Shown: piece by piece, positions 40,301 to 53,776 of the stretch
Position numbering within the stretch: the first letter of the stretch is position 1
Layout: each line of letters starts with the position of its first letter
Assembly (NCBI GenBank): GCA_012295275.1
Contig: CM022672.1
Span: 19,147,394-19,211,393, forward strand
Reading direction: 5' to 3'
Length of the DNA: 64,000 nt
From: Chrysomallon squamiferum
Lineage: Eukaryota > Mollusca > Gastropoda > Neomphalida > Peltospiridae
Program-made: the position numbers and the translations under genes
Notes under the pieces: generated by a model
Told to the model about the DNA's origin: nothing
What the model saw: the letters and a program-made list of their open reading frames with translations, nothing else
The model's database searches: none

Positions 40301-43300
40301 CAGATTAACATATTTTGTCCTCTTTCAGGTCAGTTTTTTTTCTTAGCATCCCTATTTTGCTCACAATAACAAATGACAATGGACATAATTCCTGATCTGC
40401 TAATGATACCATTTCTTCACAATGTTTATTCAGTTTTTCAGGTTTATTTTAATATTTCTGTTTTCAAAATATTAATAATTAAGTCTTTACTTATTTATTA
40501 TTCTGGCATTTTATTTTCACACTTTATTAAAAAAAAATATATATATATATATACATATATTTATTATTATTTCTGCCTAAGACTGTGAACAAATATGTAT
40601 GTATGTGTATATATATATTTCTCCATAAATAATAACTAATAACTGAAAATAAATAAAAATTCAAATAAATTGTTTTAATGGTGTTTGTGAGGTTTTATTG
40701 TTTGTTGGCAGGTGTGTTTTTTTGGGGGGGGTTCTGTGTCAGCATTTTTTAACATAGAAGAATTTCAGTTTAAAACCTCAAGTTTATGAGCAAATTCTTC
40801 TGTATATGGCACAAATCTGTTATCTCCTTCCCTCTTGTAGAACCAGGTACATCTCCGCACTGTTGTTGGCTCCTCTTCCCAGTAAATGGCGTGACGAGTA
40901 CGGTTTCCAACATTAACATCATATCGACCACCGTTTGTTGCTACAATTGTGTTTTCTGGGTTCTGACTGAGAGCTGAGAACAAATATAATTATATCATAA
41001 ATTATGGAACTGATTGGGACATGCTGAGAAATGATATAAGATTTGAAAAATGTATGAAATAAGACTTAGCATGAAATGATCTTCAATACAATGGGATATC
41101 TCAATTACAGGCTACCTTTATTAAATGGTACCTTATTATAAAAACACATAATAAATAAAATAATAATTAAATTAGAAGATTAGTGACCCATATCAAACTT
41201 TCAGTCACCATTATGATCTAAGTGTTCTGTTCTCTGATACACATTTAAGTATTGATATAATAACTGTAACTGAATCTCAAACATATTCAATGTTATTAAC
41301 AGAATTTATGTTAAATAATTTTACATATTAAAACAGAAATGATCAAAAGGTTCTTAAACATCATACTTCTTAACTTACTGTTAGAATATGCATGCTCCAA
41401 CTTCACAGTGTCAAGGAGAGAAAATGGATACCACACATCTTTTGACTCTACAATCTTACAGAAGCACCAATGAGCCTGTACTGGCTGGTAACCAGCTGCC
41501 TGTGCTAAAGCCTGTCCTTGGTACTGTGGAAGAAATGATTCACTTTCTGACTGCTTTGAGGCCATGGGTGGCACCAGAGCTGTTGGTGGCTGCTGAAAGG
41601 GCTGATGTGACATGGCTGTTGACTGGAACTGAGAGCCGACTGTTGGCGGCAGAGTGGGTGGAAGCTGCTGTGGCTGATGTAGCTGTGATGGTGAGGCGTA
41701 TGTTCCAGATGGAGGTGCAGCGTAACGCATGCGACCAGTCTGGCGATAGATGTTTGTATTTCCCGATGTAGTTACTTAAAAAAACAAAAACAGAGGACGA
41801 TTCTGAAATAAATTTATGTCTCTATATGACTTATTAATTTGCTTTAAAAAACGCACAAACAGAGAAAATAAAAAAATTACTTGTAACATTTATATTCTTA
41901 AACTAATTTAACACATAGATAACTATTATAAAAAAAAAAATTTAAATGAAAAATATAAATAAAAATTAATAAATTTCCAAATACTTTGTGTTTCAAGGTT
42001 GTAATAGAAATGCAGTTATTTCTCTTTTCCACAAAATAATAATTGAAAACCTACCAACAACTACTACAAACTCAGCCTATTACAGAATTCACATTTATTC
42101 CTTAGCGTGTTTTTAGAAATAAACAGTATGTATTTATGGGTATGTCAGAGTGGTATACGTATGCTAGTATACAAATATACCTGCAGTCAATCAATACTTA
42201 TAACAAGGTTAATTGAGTTTTCACAAAATGTGATGACAGATGGTGAAGTGTCAGACACACATGTCACTTATTCAAGAGATTAAAGTGAGTACATGTATGC
42301 AGCTAGTTTGTAAATTAAATTTCATCAAAACTGAATATTTGTTTTAAAAAAATCATTGCAGTGTACATTAACATTAACAGCTAACTGGTGTCAAATGAAT
42401 ATTTTTCTTATAATAATTATAAGAGAAAAGAAACATGCTGACTTAGACCACATACATAAACAAACCAGCTAAGAGCACTATAGGTTGAACAATTCAAAGG
42501 TATTGCATAATGATAATTTGGATGTGTTTTTCTTGTTTTATTTAATTAAATTATTGCCATCAATAATTTTAAGATATTTTTCTATTGTCATGAAAGCATA
42601 GCATTTTAAATGTGTGTGTTTGTGTATGTCAGTCAGTCAGTCTGTCTGTGTGTATCAGTTACTCATCAGTTGATGCCTTGAAGACAAATAGTCTTGTTAG
42701 TGCTCCTCCATAGAAGTGTAATCTCAGTTTTGATGTAGATATGCTTTCATGCATTTTTACATACATTGTTTTCCATTTTCATGAACTTTTGATATTATTA
42801 CAAATTTTGATATTATTAGTTTAATTTGTTATTAACTTTTATATATATATATATATATATTACTGAAAAATGGATGCTGAAGATTAACCAGTACTCAGCT
42901 TTATGGACTTTCTAATGATATTAAAGTAAAATGTCAAAATAAATATTTATTATCTGCTCAATAGTAAAACTCCAGAAAGAAAATAAGAAATTTCTAATTA
43001 AATATTAAACTAAAAATAGTTAATCAGTAAATTACTGAGGTAAGAATATTTATTTTGGTCTTGAGTACCAAACATTAAGCTTTAATTAGAGTAATTCCTT
43101 ATGATTCACTTACAATAATCCTCATCATTTTTTTTTTTTTCCTGATGGTTTGAGCTACACCAAAACAAGTTACAATTTCAGTTCATATAAAAATTGAACA
43201 TATTTTATTTTTTCAAAACGAAATTTCAATTAAAATAAATAATATTAAAGTACATTTACAATGGATAAAATAAATATATTTGGTATTTTTTCATTTGATT

Positions 43301-45642
43301 GGGTTTTTTCACATTGAACCAACTTTTATTTCAAATAAAGAAATAATAAACAGCATTCATTTTTTCATAATTTTTATCATGTTCATATTATTACCAATCA
43401 TCTTCAGTGTACACATCAGTTACCTAAATATAATGAATGATTTACCAAATGGTGTTTGTATTGGCCTTTTTTACTTCTATGAGTGTACATATAATTTCTC
43501 TGACTTGCAGTCAACAATATGTCATTAAATCAATACACTATTTCACACCATCAAGGTACTTTAACAAAAAGAAAAGAAAAAGAAAAGAAATTTTAAAAAA
43601 TACAGCAACAAGTAATCTGTGAGAATAATCATTCTTAGCCAGCACTTCTTAAAATATTTTGGTGTCATTCAATCTCAAGTCTTTATCACCTCATTTCATT
43701 CATTCCCGATGACATTTTAAAATCCTAAAAGGATGATAATAAAGACAATTAACACAGCAAAACTGTTTAATTTTTTTTTCAGCTGACACAAAATAATTAA
43801 TAATGATCTTAAAACTTAGAATCATTTTATGCCTTCATTTCATTTACAGAAAAAAAAAATTATCTGAGCAAATTAAAACATTTCCCCTAAAATAATTTCA
43901 GTCTCACTCATATGAACCATTCCCCAGTTTAAGAAGCACTGCTCTAGCAGATGTACCTGAAGGAGGAGGACCTGTACCAGAGAAAGGGGGGTGAGCATCC
44001 AGCTGAGGTGGAGGTGGATAAGAAGTAAAACCTGGTGTGGCACCTGGCACACTGGTTGTGGGTGCAAAATGCAACAAAGTTTCTGAAGGCTGACTTAAAG
44101 GTGGAGGTTGACTTATCTGGCTGAATGGGTCATTCCCTGCAGACGTTGGAACTTGGTCAAAAAAGGTCACTGATCCTGGCTGGACAGGTCCAGCATGTGG
44201 TGGTGGAGTCTGACCAACAAAACTGTCTGCCTCGCCCTCTTCATCTGAAACAACAAACTGATATTAATTATCAAGTAACATAATGAAAACAGAAACCATG
44301 ATAAACAAAATGGTTGTTGTTAATAAACTGCAGTGCAGATTTCTGTTTGTAATGCATATGTGGCATAAAGAAAACACATACTATGATAAAAGAAATGATT
44401 GACGATTTATTCAGTCTATAAAACACTATACCTAAATATGTTACTGTAATTTTGTTTTTAACAATGTAGACATATATTTTCAATTTTATTTTTTATTATT
44501 GCTAGTTTTGTATTTTTAAAATATACTGAAGCACTGATATCATGTTTAAATTCTTTGTTAAATAATGCACTTTAAACCAGAATCAGTGGCTTTCTTTCAT
44601 ACCGATAATAGATGTTAGCCTATGTAAAATTTATGATAATACATATTATAATTTGAAAAGACATTTTATTACTGACTTTTGCATTTAATACTATTAAGCA
44701 GTTTATAAAAATATAATGAAATGTTTCAAAATTAAAATTTTATCACTGAAACAAAATATGCTGTAATGAAGCAGTAATTTTGGAAATTATGTTGCACTAA
44801 TGTGTATTTATAGTGATTTGAACATGCATCAAATAAATAATTAAAATATATATATCTGTTCCATACATCCTTAAAAGCATTTAATATTATTCCTCTTTGT
44901 TATCACTAATGAAAATGATAATTAAAAAAGCACAATATCTCAAATGTACACAAAAAATATTTAGACCATTTGTATACACCACCACGAAATTTTTTAGTTT
45001 TAAGTAACTGTCTTGGTTTCACTTTCAGCTTACTGGTAGTTTTAGTACTTTAAATGTATCAATGTTTATTTTTTTACAAACACTGAAATCAAAGACAATA
45101 ACTGAATAAGCTGACAAATCTGTTTCTACTTCTTCTTTAAACAGTCTCATTGATAAATAAATATGCTTGTTAGAGATCAGTCATTCCATTATTTCAGTTA
45201 CATGTCATCAGCCATGACAGATAATAAAAATTAATTCATAATTGTATTAAACATTTAACTTTTAAAACTATTTAACTATCAATTTAATATTTTATTATAA
45301 CTGAAATTATCAAAAACAATCAACTTAAATATTCAATTCAGGTATTTTTAATCTCAGAAACCAAGAAAGGATCTAAACATCAAAATAATGAGCTAATCAG
45401 AATGCGTAAATGTGAGGAGCTGCACATGCAGACAGTGGAGTGGGGTGAGCAGAAAACAGATGGAACGGGTGACATCCTCAATATAATTTCATTTATTTAC
45501 CTGGTTCCAAAAGTGACGGTTCAGAAAGTACCACAGGCATTAAGACATTAGGTTGTTCCGGGGGATTTAAAGTTAGTCCACCACCGGCTGGCATAAGTAA
45601 GAGAGGTGGTGGAGTGGTGTCTTTCTTGCCACGGTCGGCCAT
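27010..45642 (-). CDS. SEC23IP: SEC23-interacting protein (DDHD-family, p125-like), complete, 20 coding exons
   Basis: Peripheral protein of ER exit sites that binds Sec23 of the COPII coat; a member of the intracellular PLA1-like DDHD family. Exons: 45501-45642, 43957-44244, 41379-41774, 40777-40973, 40125-40268, 35586-35649, 35147-35236, 34465-34606, 34094-34196, 33386-33491, 32727-32896, 32080-32190, 31448-31543, 30892-31004, 30182-30401, 29717-29728, 29226-29319, 28638-28838, 27848-27986, 27010-27358. They total 3177 nt and 1058 residues without an internal stop; human SEC23IP is about 1000. In order: a proline-rich N-terminus (about 1-240, the presumed Sec23-binding part), a WWE domain (about 243-390), a DDHD-family core with IVHGIG and lipase elbow GHSLG (Ser about 556), an acidic linker (about 576-614), a SAM domain (about 624-680), a coiled, charged helix (684-720) and the DDHD domain (about 728-945, with LGSPIGVF and YDPVAYRLEP). 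An extra proline-rich tail covers about 960-1058. The start is the first ATG of an MADRGKKD N-terminus. Confidence 0.96.
29717..29728 (-). CDS. SEC23IP: 12-nt microexon of SEC23IP encoding YDPV
   Basis: Four codons flanked by TTTAACAG on the acceptor side and GTAAGT on the donor side, both phase 0. It joins ...FNIFHP to AYRLEPLV, restoring the conserved YDPVAYRLEP stretch of the DDHD domain. Skipping it would keep frame but delete the core of the motif. Confidence 0.9.
35650..40124. other. Largest SEC23IP intron, degenerate repeats only
   Basis: This 4.5 kb intron separates the WWE region from the lipase-like core. It holds poly-T tracts (about 35867-35886, 36052-36071), a (TA)n run (37284-37315) and eroded tandem-like sequence at about 38500-39130, with CACTGCCACATAATAAAT repeated about 80 bp apart. 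I see no exon in it. Confidence 0.6.
37284..37315. repeat. (TA)n microsatellite
   Basis: An uninterrupted TA run of about 32 bp in the large SEC23IP intron. Confidence 0.95.
43640..43941. mobile_element. hAT-like non-autonomous element in SEC23IP intron 2
   Basis: The right end, read on the minus strand, is CAGTGCTTCTTAAACTGG, a typical hAT terminal repeat. The left end is CAGCACTTCTTAAAAT. Length is about 302 bp. Flanks TTCTTAGC and CTCTAGCA look like a decayed 8-bp target duplication. The element begins about 15 bp inside the intron from the donor at 43956. It has no coding capacity. Confidence 0.6.
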
Positions 45643-45720
45643 AACACGTCAGATAACGGAAGTGCACTACCGGTCACATGCCAAAGAAACAAAAGGGAGA
45701 TAAACCCATCTACAAAATCC
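45643..45720 (-). promoter_or_regulatory. SEC23IP proximal promoter / 5' UTR
   Basis: Upstream of the ATG, read on the minus strand, are CACTTCCG (ETS-like) and GACGTGT (CRE or UPR-element-like). This fits a housekeeping-type promoter. The transcription start was not determined. Confidence 0.4.
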
Positions 45721-47740
45721 GTTTTAAGACGACACAGAAAAGAAGTTAATCTTGCAAAAGTCTCTGTTTTTCACAAAAAGACTTTAGTCACCGTTTTAAT
45801 TATAATTTTCATCATTTATAAATAAAAAAAATATGTCAGGACATAATCACCAGCTATAACAAAGTAACGTCTTTTCCCTTTATTAGATACTAAATAATTA
45901 AATTGAATCGCTATAAATTATAATAATGAAAATGAAAAACGACAAATCAGAACAAATAGTATTTGTTTTAATTAATTTAGAGAAACTATTAAATGGATGT
46001 ATTCGATATATATATTTTTTACATAACTTTTTTTTTTTTTTTTTTTTGGTATCGGAGAAATTAACAAACACAATTATAAGGTCAGCTATAATTACATTTA
46101 ATAATGTCACCTCGAGATGAAAGTTGACCCCAATTATTCAGCAGCGGCGATTTAATTCAAATTAAATATGGACTCCTGCTTAATCAAGTCTTAAAGAATA
46201 GATTTATGAATAATTATCAAGGTCAGATGATGTGTTTATTTTTTTTTTTTTTTTTTTTTTATTACTAAGACAAATCTTTACATACATAATGAAACTGTAA
46301 TTAGCAAAATGTTCAGAAAGATCAAAAGTATTATACATACGATCAGACAGTTTCCATTACTTTTGCTTTAGAGTAAAATAGCAAACTGCACCCATGAGAA
46401 GCACAGAAAAAACCACCTACCTGTTCACTGGTTTGGGTCAAGATTGATCTGTAATAAACTAATCTCGGTTAATCCATGAATGCTTTTGTTAAGAATGTGA
46501 TCATAAAATACTGTGTTCAGCAGCTTAAATATTATATTACTCAGAAATTATGTTACACACACACACACAAAAAGAAATTGCAGATATAATTTATTTGTTA
46601 AACTTATTTGAATTTTGGCCTTACAAATGGACAAAATAAAAAAGTAATTATTGGGAGCTAATAATGTAACAAACATTTGTGAATAATATATGCATCACTT
46701 TATCAAAAACCATGTATCAAATATATTCAGTAAATGAGTTTATAACAGACTTTGCTTTAATAATTTTATAACAGACTAATCATTTGTTTTTGTCTGCAAT
46801 AATTTTGAATAATTTTGCATCATCATTTTTGAGATGAATCGACCTAGTAATAATTGAAAATAAGCTTTAAGGAAGTGCAGTGTATGACTGCTGTCATCTG
46901 TAAAATTTTAACTGTTAAAATATACAAAACTCTTCAGCTATATGTTTGTTTAATATATTCAGTATAGTACATTGGCATGTTTCCCCCCACCCCAAGTGTT
47001 AAACTAAAAGATAACAAAAAATTAAATGATGTATTTTATCAAGTTCCTTCCACATCACCCTCTCAGGTTTTTCTGAAAACTGGTTTTTAGGGTAATTGTG
47101 GCTGATGAAGCTCATGTAACAACTTACATTCAGATCACTCCAATTTTTTATATTTTAAAACATGAAGAGGTGAATTTTTATACAAATCCATTTCAAGATC
47201 ATGGGATCTACAAGGTCAAAATGCTTGCTGAGTTATGGTTATTTGAATGCAGGTTTGTCACATCCATTTTTGTCAAAACTTTCAAAACTGAAAGGCCCAT
47301 GTCTCAGAAATCATTTGTCCTATCATGCCAAAAAATAAATATCAGCTTCTTCAGCCCAAATTATCCTAAACAGAAATTTTCATCAAAATGGGAATGGTGA
47401 GGTTTCATTTTCCTATTATTTGTGTGATATGAAATGACTTGTCAATACTTAATTGTTTATTAATCAGCAAAACAATCTAATTGTAGAAAATAAAAAAGAG
47501 GTAATATTTAGCAAAAGTGTTTTACCTTTCTCATAAGGACTGATTAAAAACAGAACAAAAACATTTTTTAATTCTTCATTTTTTTAATCCTTTGTTCTTT
47601 TTTAAAATTCATTCATGTATGAATGAAGGAAATTACATAAACATGAAATTCTTATCCCTATAAATCATTAAAAAAAAAAAAACTTTTACTAAATCTAAAA
47701 TTAGCTTTACATAAAAACTGTTCATTTCCACTGTAACATT
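45721..47740. other. Intergenic region between SEC23IP and the short zinc-finger gene
   Basis: Contains poly-T tracts (about 46029-46047, 46238-46260), a short CA run near 46557 and a plus-strand open frame of 100 codons at 47098-47400 that I do not recognise. A minus-strand AATAAA at 47456-47461 may end the short zinc-finger transcript. Confidence 0.5.
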
Positions 47741-48512
47741 TCAAGTTTTTGTTTCTTGTTTTTCTGTTTCTTCATTAGCTTCTGTAGAAGTAACAACTTC
47801 AGTTACTGTTTTAGCTTCTTCTTCCTTATTTTCTTCTTTGTCTTCTTTGTCTTCTTTTGTCGGTTGAACTGATTCAGAAACAGGCTTTTCATCAGCATCT
47901 TTATTTCGATTTTTGATACTTTGCAAAACTGCAGCCTAAAAAAAAAGTTTAAAACGAAATATGCAAATTTTATTTTATTATATATTTGTTTTGATATTAA
48001 TTATGTGCAATAAGTTCTCTGCACTGTTGTTGTTTAAAATAACAATACTGCTGTTTCTAACAGAATTTTTAATAATGAAGTTAATGAACAAGACAATCCT
48101 AACACCATATTAACATGATATTTAGTAGTTTGTTTCAGCTGATAAAGATACTTTGTTATAATTATTATAATGTGAAACTTTTATTACATCACTGTGTTAT
48201 TAATGGTCATCACTGTGTCTATTTCTTAAATCTATCAGTTTGTGTTGCATAGAATTTATACAGAAAAACCTATGAATTATATGGTGAAAAATGTGGTGCA
48301 TGGTAACTCCATGGATGAATGGAACTTAAGTGTTTAATATGTTTTGAAGTACAAACCTTCCACTTGTCATAATGTGTTTTCAGGCTGGCATGCTGAACTT
48401 TGGCAGAATGCTCATTTTGGTAAAACTTGTTACATAGTTTACAGTAAAATCCTTGAACATTTACAATGTATCTATCACCTACAAAATACAGATATAAATA
48501 AATAAATCAGTA

Positions 48513-48552
<40 letters not shown>

Positions 48553-51500
48553 TGTATATATATAGACAGATATTTGTTTAATTCTTGAATGAAAACCAGG
48601 AGATTCATACAGACCACATATTAAGCACAATATAAATTAAATCTCTTATACATCACACAGCATTTCTTTTCCTAACCCTTTTTGACCATATTCAGACACA
48701 CATATGCATGATTAATGTATATTTGTGTACATTAGTTTTATAAGTCTGTAGCAAAAAGTAAAACACAAAGCATTAGTTTTAAATATATCTCCAGTAGAAC
48801 AAGAAGAATGTACATAAATATTTGAACTAACATTTATACAAAAAATTCTGTTCCCAAGAATTTGGGTTTGTTTTAATAAAAAAAAATGTCCACTCACCTA
48901 TAGGTTTAGCAGGATCATGATCTGGAATATCTTCCTAAAAAAAATGAAAAGATGTGTATCTTAAATAGTTTTGAAAATATTTTTAAAATGAAAACAATCT
49001 TCATAATTAAACTATGAGTTGAAAGGTTAAAGAATGAATACTTACAGGTTTTGTATATTCAGCCTTTACTTTCTTTAAGGAACTACCTTTCTTTTTATCC
49101 TTCGTAAAAAAAAAAAAAAAAAAAAAAAAGTTTTTTAATTTTGTTATATATATTAATCATGTTAAATATTTATTATGGCAGGATGATAAACAAAAATTTG
49201 TTCTTATTTTTAACACAAAGGTGTGTGTTTGTATTAAAAGAACATACTTCAAAATAATGTATGATTTAAAATTTAATTTTTTATATTAATTTTACATCAC
49301 AGACCTAATTCACACATGCCAATATTAATTATTTATTAATTCATATTGCAGTATATTTTCGACACCATTAGAATATTAAAATTAGTTTAGTAGTTTTTTT
49401 TTAAATAATAACATTTCTTGATGGTTTTATACAAAAGTATTTATTATTTTTTATAATAATGATAATAAAACAAGCTTACATTTTCATGGTTTTTCATAGA
49501 ATCTTTTTGTCTGCATTAAAAAAGTTTAAAAAAATTAATAATGCAATACTAGTTCTAACTATAAGCATTTAAAAATTCTTATCAACAAATGCAGAATTAA
49601 TACATGGATACACATTGTTGTAATTATTAAGTTCTAAAGTTTCAGTTGAAATATTTGAAATAACTCCTATACTTAAAATATAAGATTTACAAAAAAATAA
49701 TAAATCCAATAAAAAGTGTAAAGTAATTTTTCTTCAAAAATTCTAAATGATTAAAATATTAGTAAAGAATGGTAGGTTTTTTATGCTGATTTCTAAACAA
49801 TTTTATTTCCCTCACAAAATCAACTGTTTGAAAATCTACAAAGGCACATATATTTTTAAAACTTAATTGTGAAGCATTACCAAATAATGAAATGTAGTTT
49901 AATAATATTTACCTAGTCTCTGAATGTTGACTACCTAATCCTCTTCGAAGCCCTGTTTATTAAATTTAAAAATCATTCTGTTATATTCACTGCTGAATTA
50001 TAGAAATGCAACAAATCAAAATATTATTATTAGTAGTAGTAGTATTCAACAAAATCCTTGTAAATACATGAAAATATATGTAGCAAAAATTAAAATTTGA
50101 ATCATTTTAACCTGAAAAGTCATTTTTCAAACTGTGAAATAAGTTAAAAAATTCATAAAATTTAATGATAAATTTTAAGAATTTTGTCAAATATCCATTA
50201 ATTCAAATTAAAATTACGTTTCAATAAAGTATCAAAAGGATGTTTAATATTCCAGCTCAATTTATTTGTCTGATGATTTATGTCAAAAGAATGTATTGTA
50301 CCTCTACCTCTGACATTTCCCCTCTGACCTCGACCTCTGTAATCACTATGGCGAATGGATGTGCCATGGTGAACTAAAGACTGTAAACATTCAGAAATAG
50401 AGATACATGAAATAATCATCACAAAAGCAAATGTTTATTAATTACAGGATCATTTCTAAAAATAAAATAATCCTGAGCACTACTAAAATGCAATGAAATA
50501 ACTTCATGCCATCTTGATAGTACATGAAATTGTGTTTATGAACAATCATTAAATAATGGACTTAACAGTGGTGCTCATCTTTAAATTATGTTCAATTACA
50601 TAATATGAGAGTGTATTTTCATTTGGCTGAAAGATTATAACAGTTTATAACAATGGTTCTGCTTCAGTATAAAAGAATAAAGAAACAGAAACAATAGTTC
50701 TCTCGAGATTTTACCTATCCTAACAGACAATGTTACTGGCTGCAAACATTTGATAAATTTACAATAAACAATGACTGCAACAAAAGTAGGAGATTTTGGC
50801 ACAACAAATTATTATCCTAACGTTCATAATCTGCTCTGCAGAAGAAATCATAAGTCATTGCTTTAAAAAATCATGGAAACAGAAGAAATACTAATTATTA
50901 CAACTATCTTTAATAAATAATAAATGATACTGATTTTTTTTTATTCTAGAAATGACAGTGTTTTAATATTTAATAAAAGAAATAAATTTAAAAATTATAA
51001 ATACTGATGAAGTGTATCGAAGTCTTTTAAGTGGGAAGTCGCCACTTCTAACGCTTCTTCGTTTTATTGCATAAAGGAGAGATGAGTCCCTTCTGCCTGG
51101 GACTGGTCTCCTATTAAGTGCTCCTCCAACTCGAGCCAGTAGCTGTGTCTGCTCCTTCAGTAAGTTGCTTGTCAGTGCCAGTTGTGTTTCACGCATACGA
51201 AGCTGCTCTTCAAGCTGTCGAGTGTTAAAACCTCTTCCCATGTCATCAGGGTTCATAGCATTCGAACCCATAGGTCCTTCTGAAGAACTGAGTAGGCCTG
51301 AACCACCCATGAGTCTGTTTGGTCCTCCATAGAATCCAGATGATCCCATGGGTGGCATATCATCAAATCTGTAGTTTAAATCTTCACGTCTAGCATTTCC
51401 TCTAAAACCATTATCATCCTAAAAAAAATATTGTTATACATGATAATTCTACATACAACTTACATTTAAAGACAATTAACATTTATTGTATCAAATTATA

Positions 51501-53607
51501 ATAAATATATATTTCACCAAGAGATAAAAACCAGTACCAAATACACAAAATTCTAATCAGAAAAAAGTATAAATAAAAAAATATACATAATGATTACTTA
51601 AAGTATATTTCCAAAGAATCTCTAAGAATAGAAAGCTTTCCAAATATTTCAGTATTTAAAACTATATACAGAAATGTAATTCTATCATTAACAGTTAAAC
51701 CCTGAAACTGACCGCACACAGTGAACAAGAAACATTAACTCTAAACCTGGATGGTAGTATCTTTGAAAGTACTACTATATAAACTTACAAGAAAAGAACT
51801 TCTACCAGACTGACTCCTAAATCTTTGCCCTCGTCTCATATGGCCTGGAGAATTTCTTCCAAAATCCTCTTCACCATAGTCATCATGTCGTCTTTGTTGA
51901 AAGTCTGGTCGATCTCTTTCTCTCTGTCGATACTGATCACTGTGAACTCTTCTTCCACCACCTCTAAATCCTCTTCCCATGCTATTATAAAAAAATAAAA
52001 ATTAAATGTATGATTAAGAATACATGACTAAACGTATGTTTAATGAAATTTCAATTCCTTATAATATTAATGGGTACCACTTAAATCAAGTTTTATTTTA
52101 TTTTATTTTAAAAACAAACAAAACAACAACAACAAAAATATATGTGAGGTAACCCACTATTGCCATTATACTTTTGTCAATGTTTTCTTTTGTATTCCAA
52201 TTCTGTGCACCAGACAATGTGAATACAAAGCATATATTTCAGCCTATTAATGTTATAAAACCAGTTTACTTGTGCTGTTCAGAGTACCCGCAATGTATGA
52301 ATTAATTTGACTGGAACTGGAAATGGTATATTATCTATTTTAAATTCAAGTAGTAAGAGATTGCGATTACTCAGTACTGTGTACTGTATATATTTTAACA
52401 AACTTAGTTTTTATTTAGGCGTAATCTTATCAGTAATAGTGAATAAGTTAATGAGCTATATTCCGGTAAGAGATTAAAAAATAAATTTATTTGTTAAATC
52501 CTAAATTAGCCAAAACTGTACAGTATATTCAATAGTATAATATTATGATAAAATTAAAAAAATCGGAAATATTTTCTCTTTTTTCCCCCAAATCTATTTA
52601 AAGTTTTGAGAAAAAATCAAATAATTTTTAAAAATATATTGTAATACTTGCTTGCTGGATTCCTTTATATTCCTTTATACTGATATATAACAAATAATCC
52701 CAAATTCTTGTGACCAACAATGAATACAATGTGATGGTTATTTCGAGAGTTCAACTGTAAACCATGAAATTTCTATTGCTGCGCTATTTTTGTAAGCATG
52801 TGAGGAGAAACAGTGTATTGGAAAAGTTGGGTTTCAAAAAACTTGTCCGACAATTACAATGTTTTCCATAATACATGTTGTTATTGTCTTATTTATGATT
52901 AAGATATTTAAAAAGAGTACCATACATAATACAATTAAATTCGTTTATTCATTTATTTAAATATGAATTAATGTGTTTGAAATTGGTACTTAATTATTTT
53001 TACTTGGTCACTAAGTTAGTGTACCTTTCCCGGCTGGGAATGGGCTTTCGTTGTGTTTAACATAAAGTGTGGTATCTCGACTTACGAGTGCCCAACTTAC
53101 GAGTTTTTCGAACAGATGAAGAAACCCTAACCCGTACACTTTACAAAACCATTTTATTTCGTTACATTCTCTTTTATTATGTTTGTCATTTATAAATTCA
53201 GTTTTCTTATTTAAAATACGTTACAAAAAATAAAAAATAAATGGGGTGGTTTTGTGGGTGGCTGGAAAGGATTAATGGTATTTCAATTTTTCAGTTGGGA
53301 AAGTTGATTTGAAATACGAGTACATTGAGATACGAGCTCGATCACGAAACGAATTAAACTCCTAAGTCAAGGTACCACTCTATCCTTTAGAAAATTTTAC
53401 TTAAATTTCAAATGTTTATTTTGGACACTTCTCTAATCGCCGGACAGGTCTCAGTTTCGGTAGAATTTCCAAAATCTGGATGAAGAGATTAAGTGGAGAG
53501 TTGAGTGTATTATAAATTGTACGTTGTGTAATTTGTTTTTCGGTCGTCGGTTACAGACTTTTTATTTTCATTATATATTAAGGTTCATTTTTATTTACAT
53601 TTTTTAA

Positions 53608-53658
<51 letters not shown>

Positions 53659-53776
53659 ATTTTATTTTATTTTTTTTTTTTTTTTTTTTTGATCTCTATA
53701 AATCTTCAAGCAAATACAATGCTTAACCAGTCCCCACATACCTATGCTCAACTGTCTCCCTTTTCTGCTTCGTCAT
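47741..53776 (-). CDS. Matrin-type (U1-like) zinc-finger protein, short tandem paralogue
   Basis: Probable nuclear RNA- or DNA-associated protein; function not established. Exons: 53742-53776, 51789-51981, 51005-51418, 50302-50380, 49913-49952, 49480-49510, 49046-49099, 48898-48934, 48357-48478, 47741-47935, totalling 1200 nt and 399 residues. The N-terminus (MTKQKRETVEHS, then MGRGFRGGGRR) is rich in Arg/Gly; residues about 77-215 are Gly/Met/Arg-rich with a short helix (RQLEEQLRMRETQLALTSNL). One zinc finger follows, YIVNVQGFYCKLCNKFY, with C-x2-C-x13-H-x5-H spacing (CIZ1/matrin-3 style), then an acidic Glu/Lys/Thr tail. Exon 1 supplies the 11 codons before the Met at 51980 and joins it in frame (AG plus C), so translation may start at either Met. 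The least certain boundary is the exon 3 donor (51005, TCATCA then GTATTT); reading through it reaches a stop at 50963. A palindromic E-box CACGTG (53808-53813) lies just upstream. Confidence 0.78.
48517..48549. repeat. (CA)n microsatellite
   Basis: A CA run followed by CGTGTGTATATA, in an intron of the short zinc-finger gene. Confidence 0.93.
53065..53380. mobile_element. TA-flanked inverted-repeat element (Tc1/mariner-like MITE)
   Basis: The left end AAGTGTGGTATCTCGACTTA and the right end (minus strand) GAGTGGTACCTTGACTTA form terminal inverted repeats. The flanks are TA at 53063-53064 and 53381-53382. Internal TACGAGT motifs recur, as in the GTGGTACCTCGACTTACGAG family of small elements known from many animals. 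Length is 316 bp with no coding capacity. It sits in intron 1 of the short zinc-finger gene. Confidence 0.75.
53612..53656. repeat. (TA)n microsatellite
   Basis: An uninterrupted TA run of about 45 bp, followed by a poly-T tract. Confidence 0.96.

Noticed and set aside
41388-41771. 127-codon plus-strand frame
   Set aside because: Antisense shadow of SEC23IP exon 3 (41379-41774), which has a continuous in-frame join on the minus strand.
50963-51004. Read-through end SVFIIFKFISFIKY of the short zinc-finger gene
   Set aside because: Probably intron; splicing at 51005 joins in phase to the Arg/Gly-rich exon at 50380. Kept only as a possible alternative transcript end.
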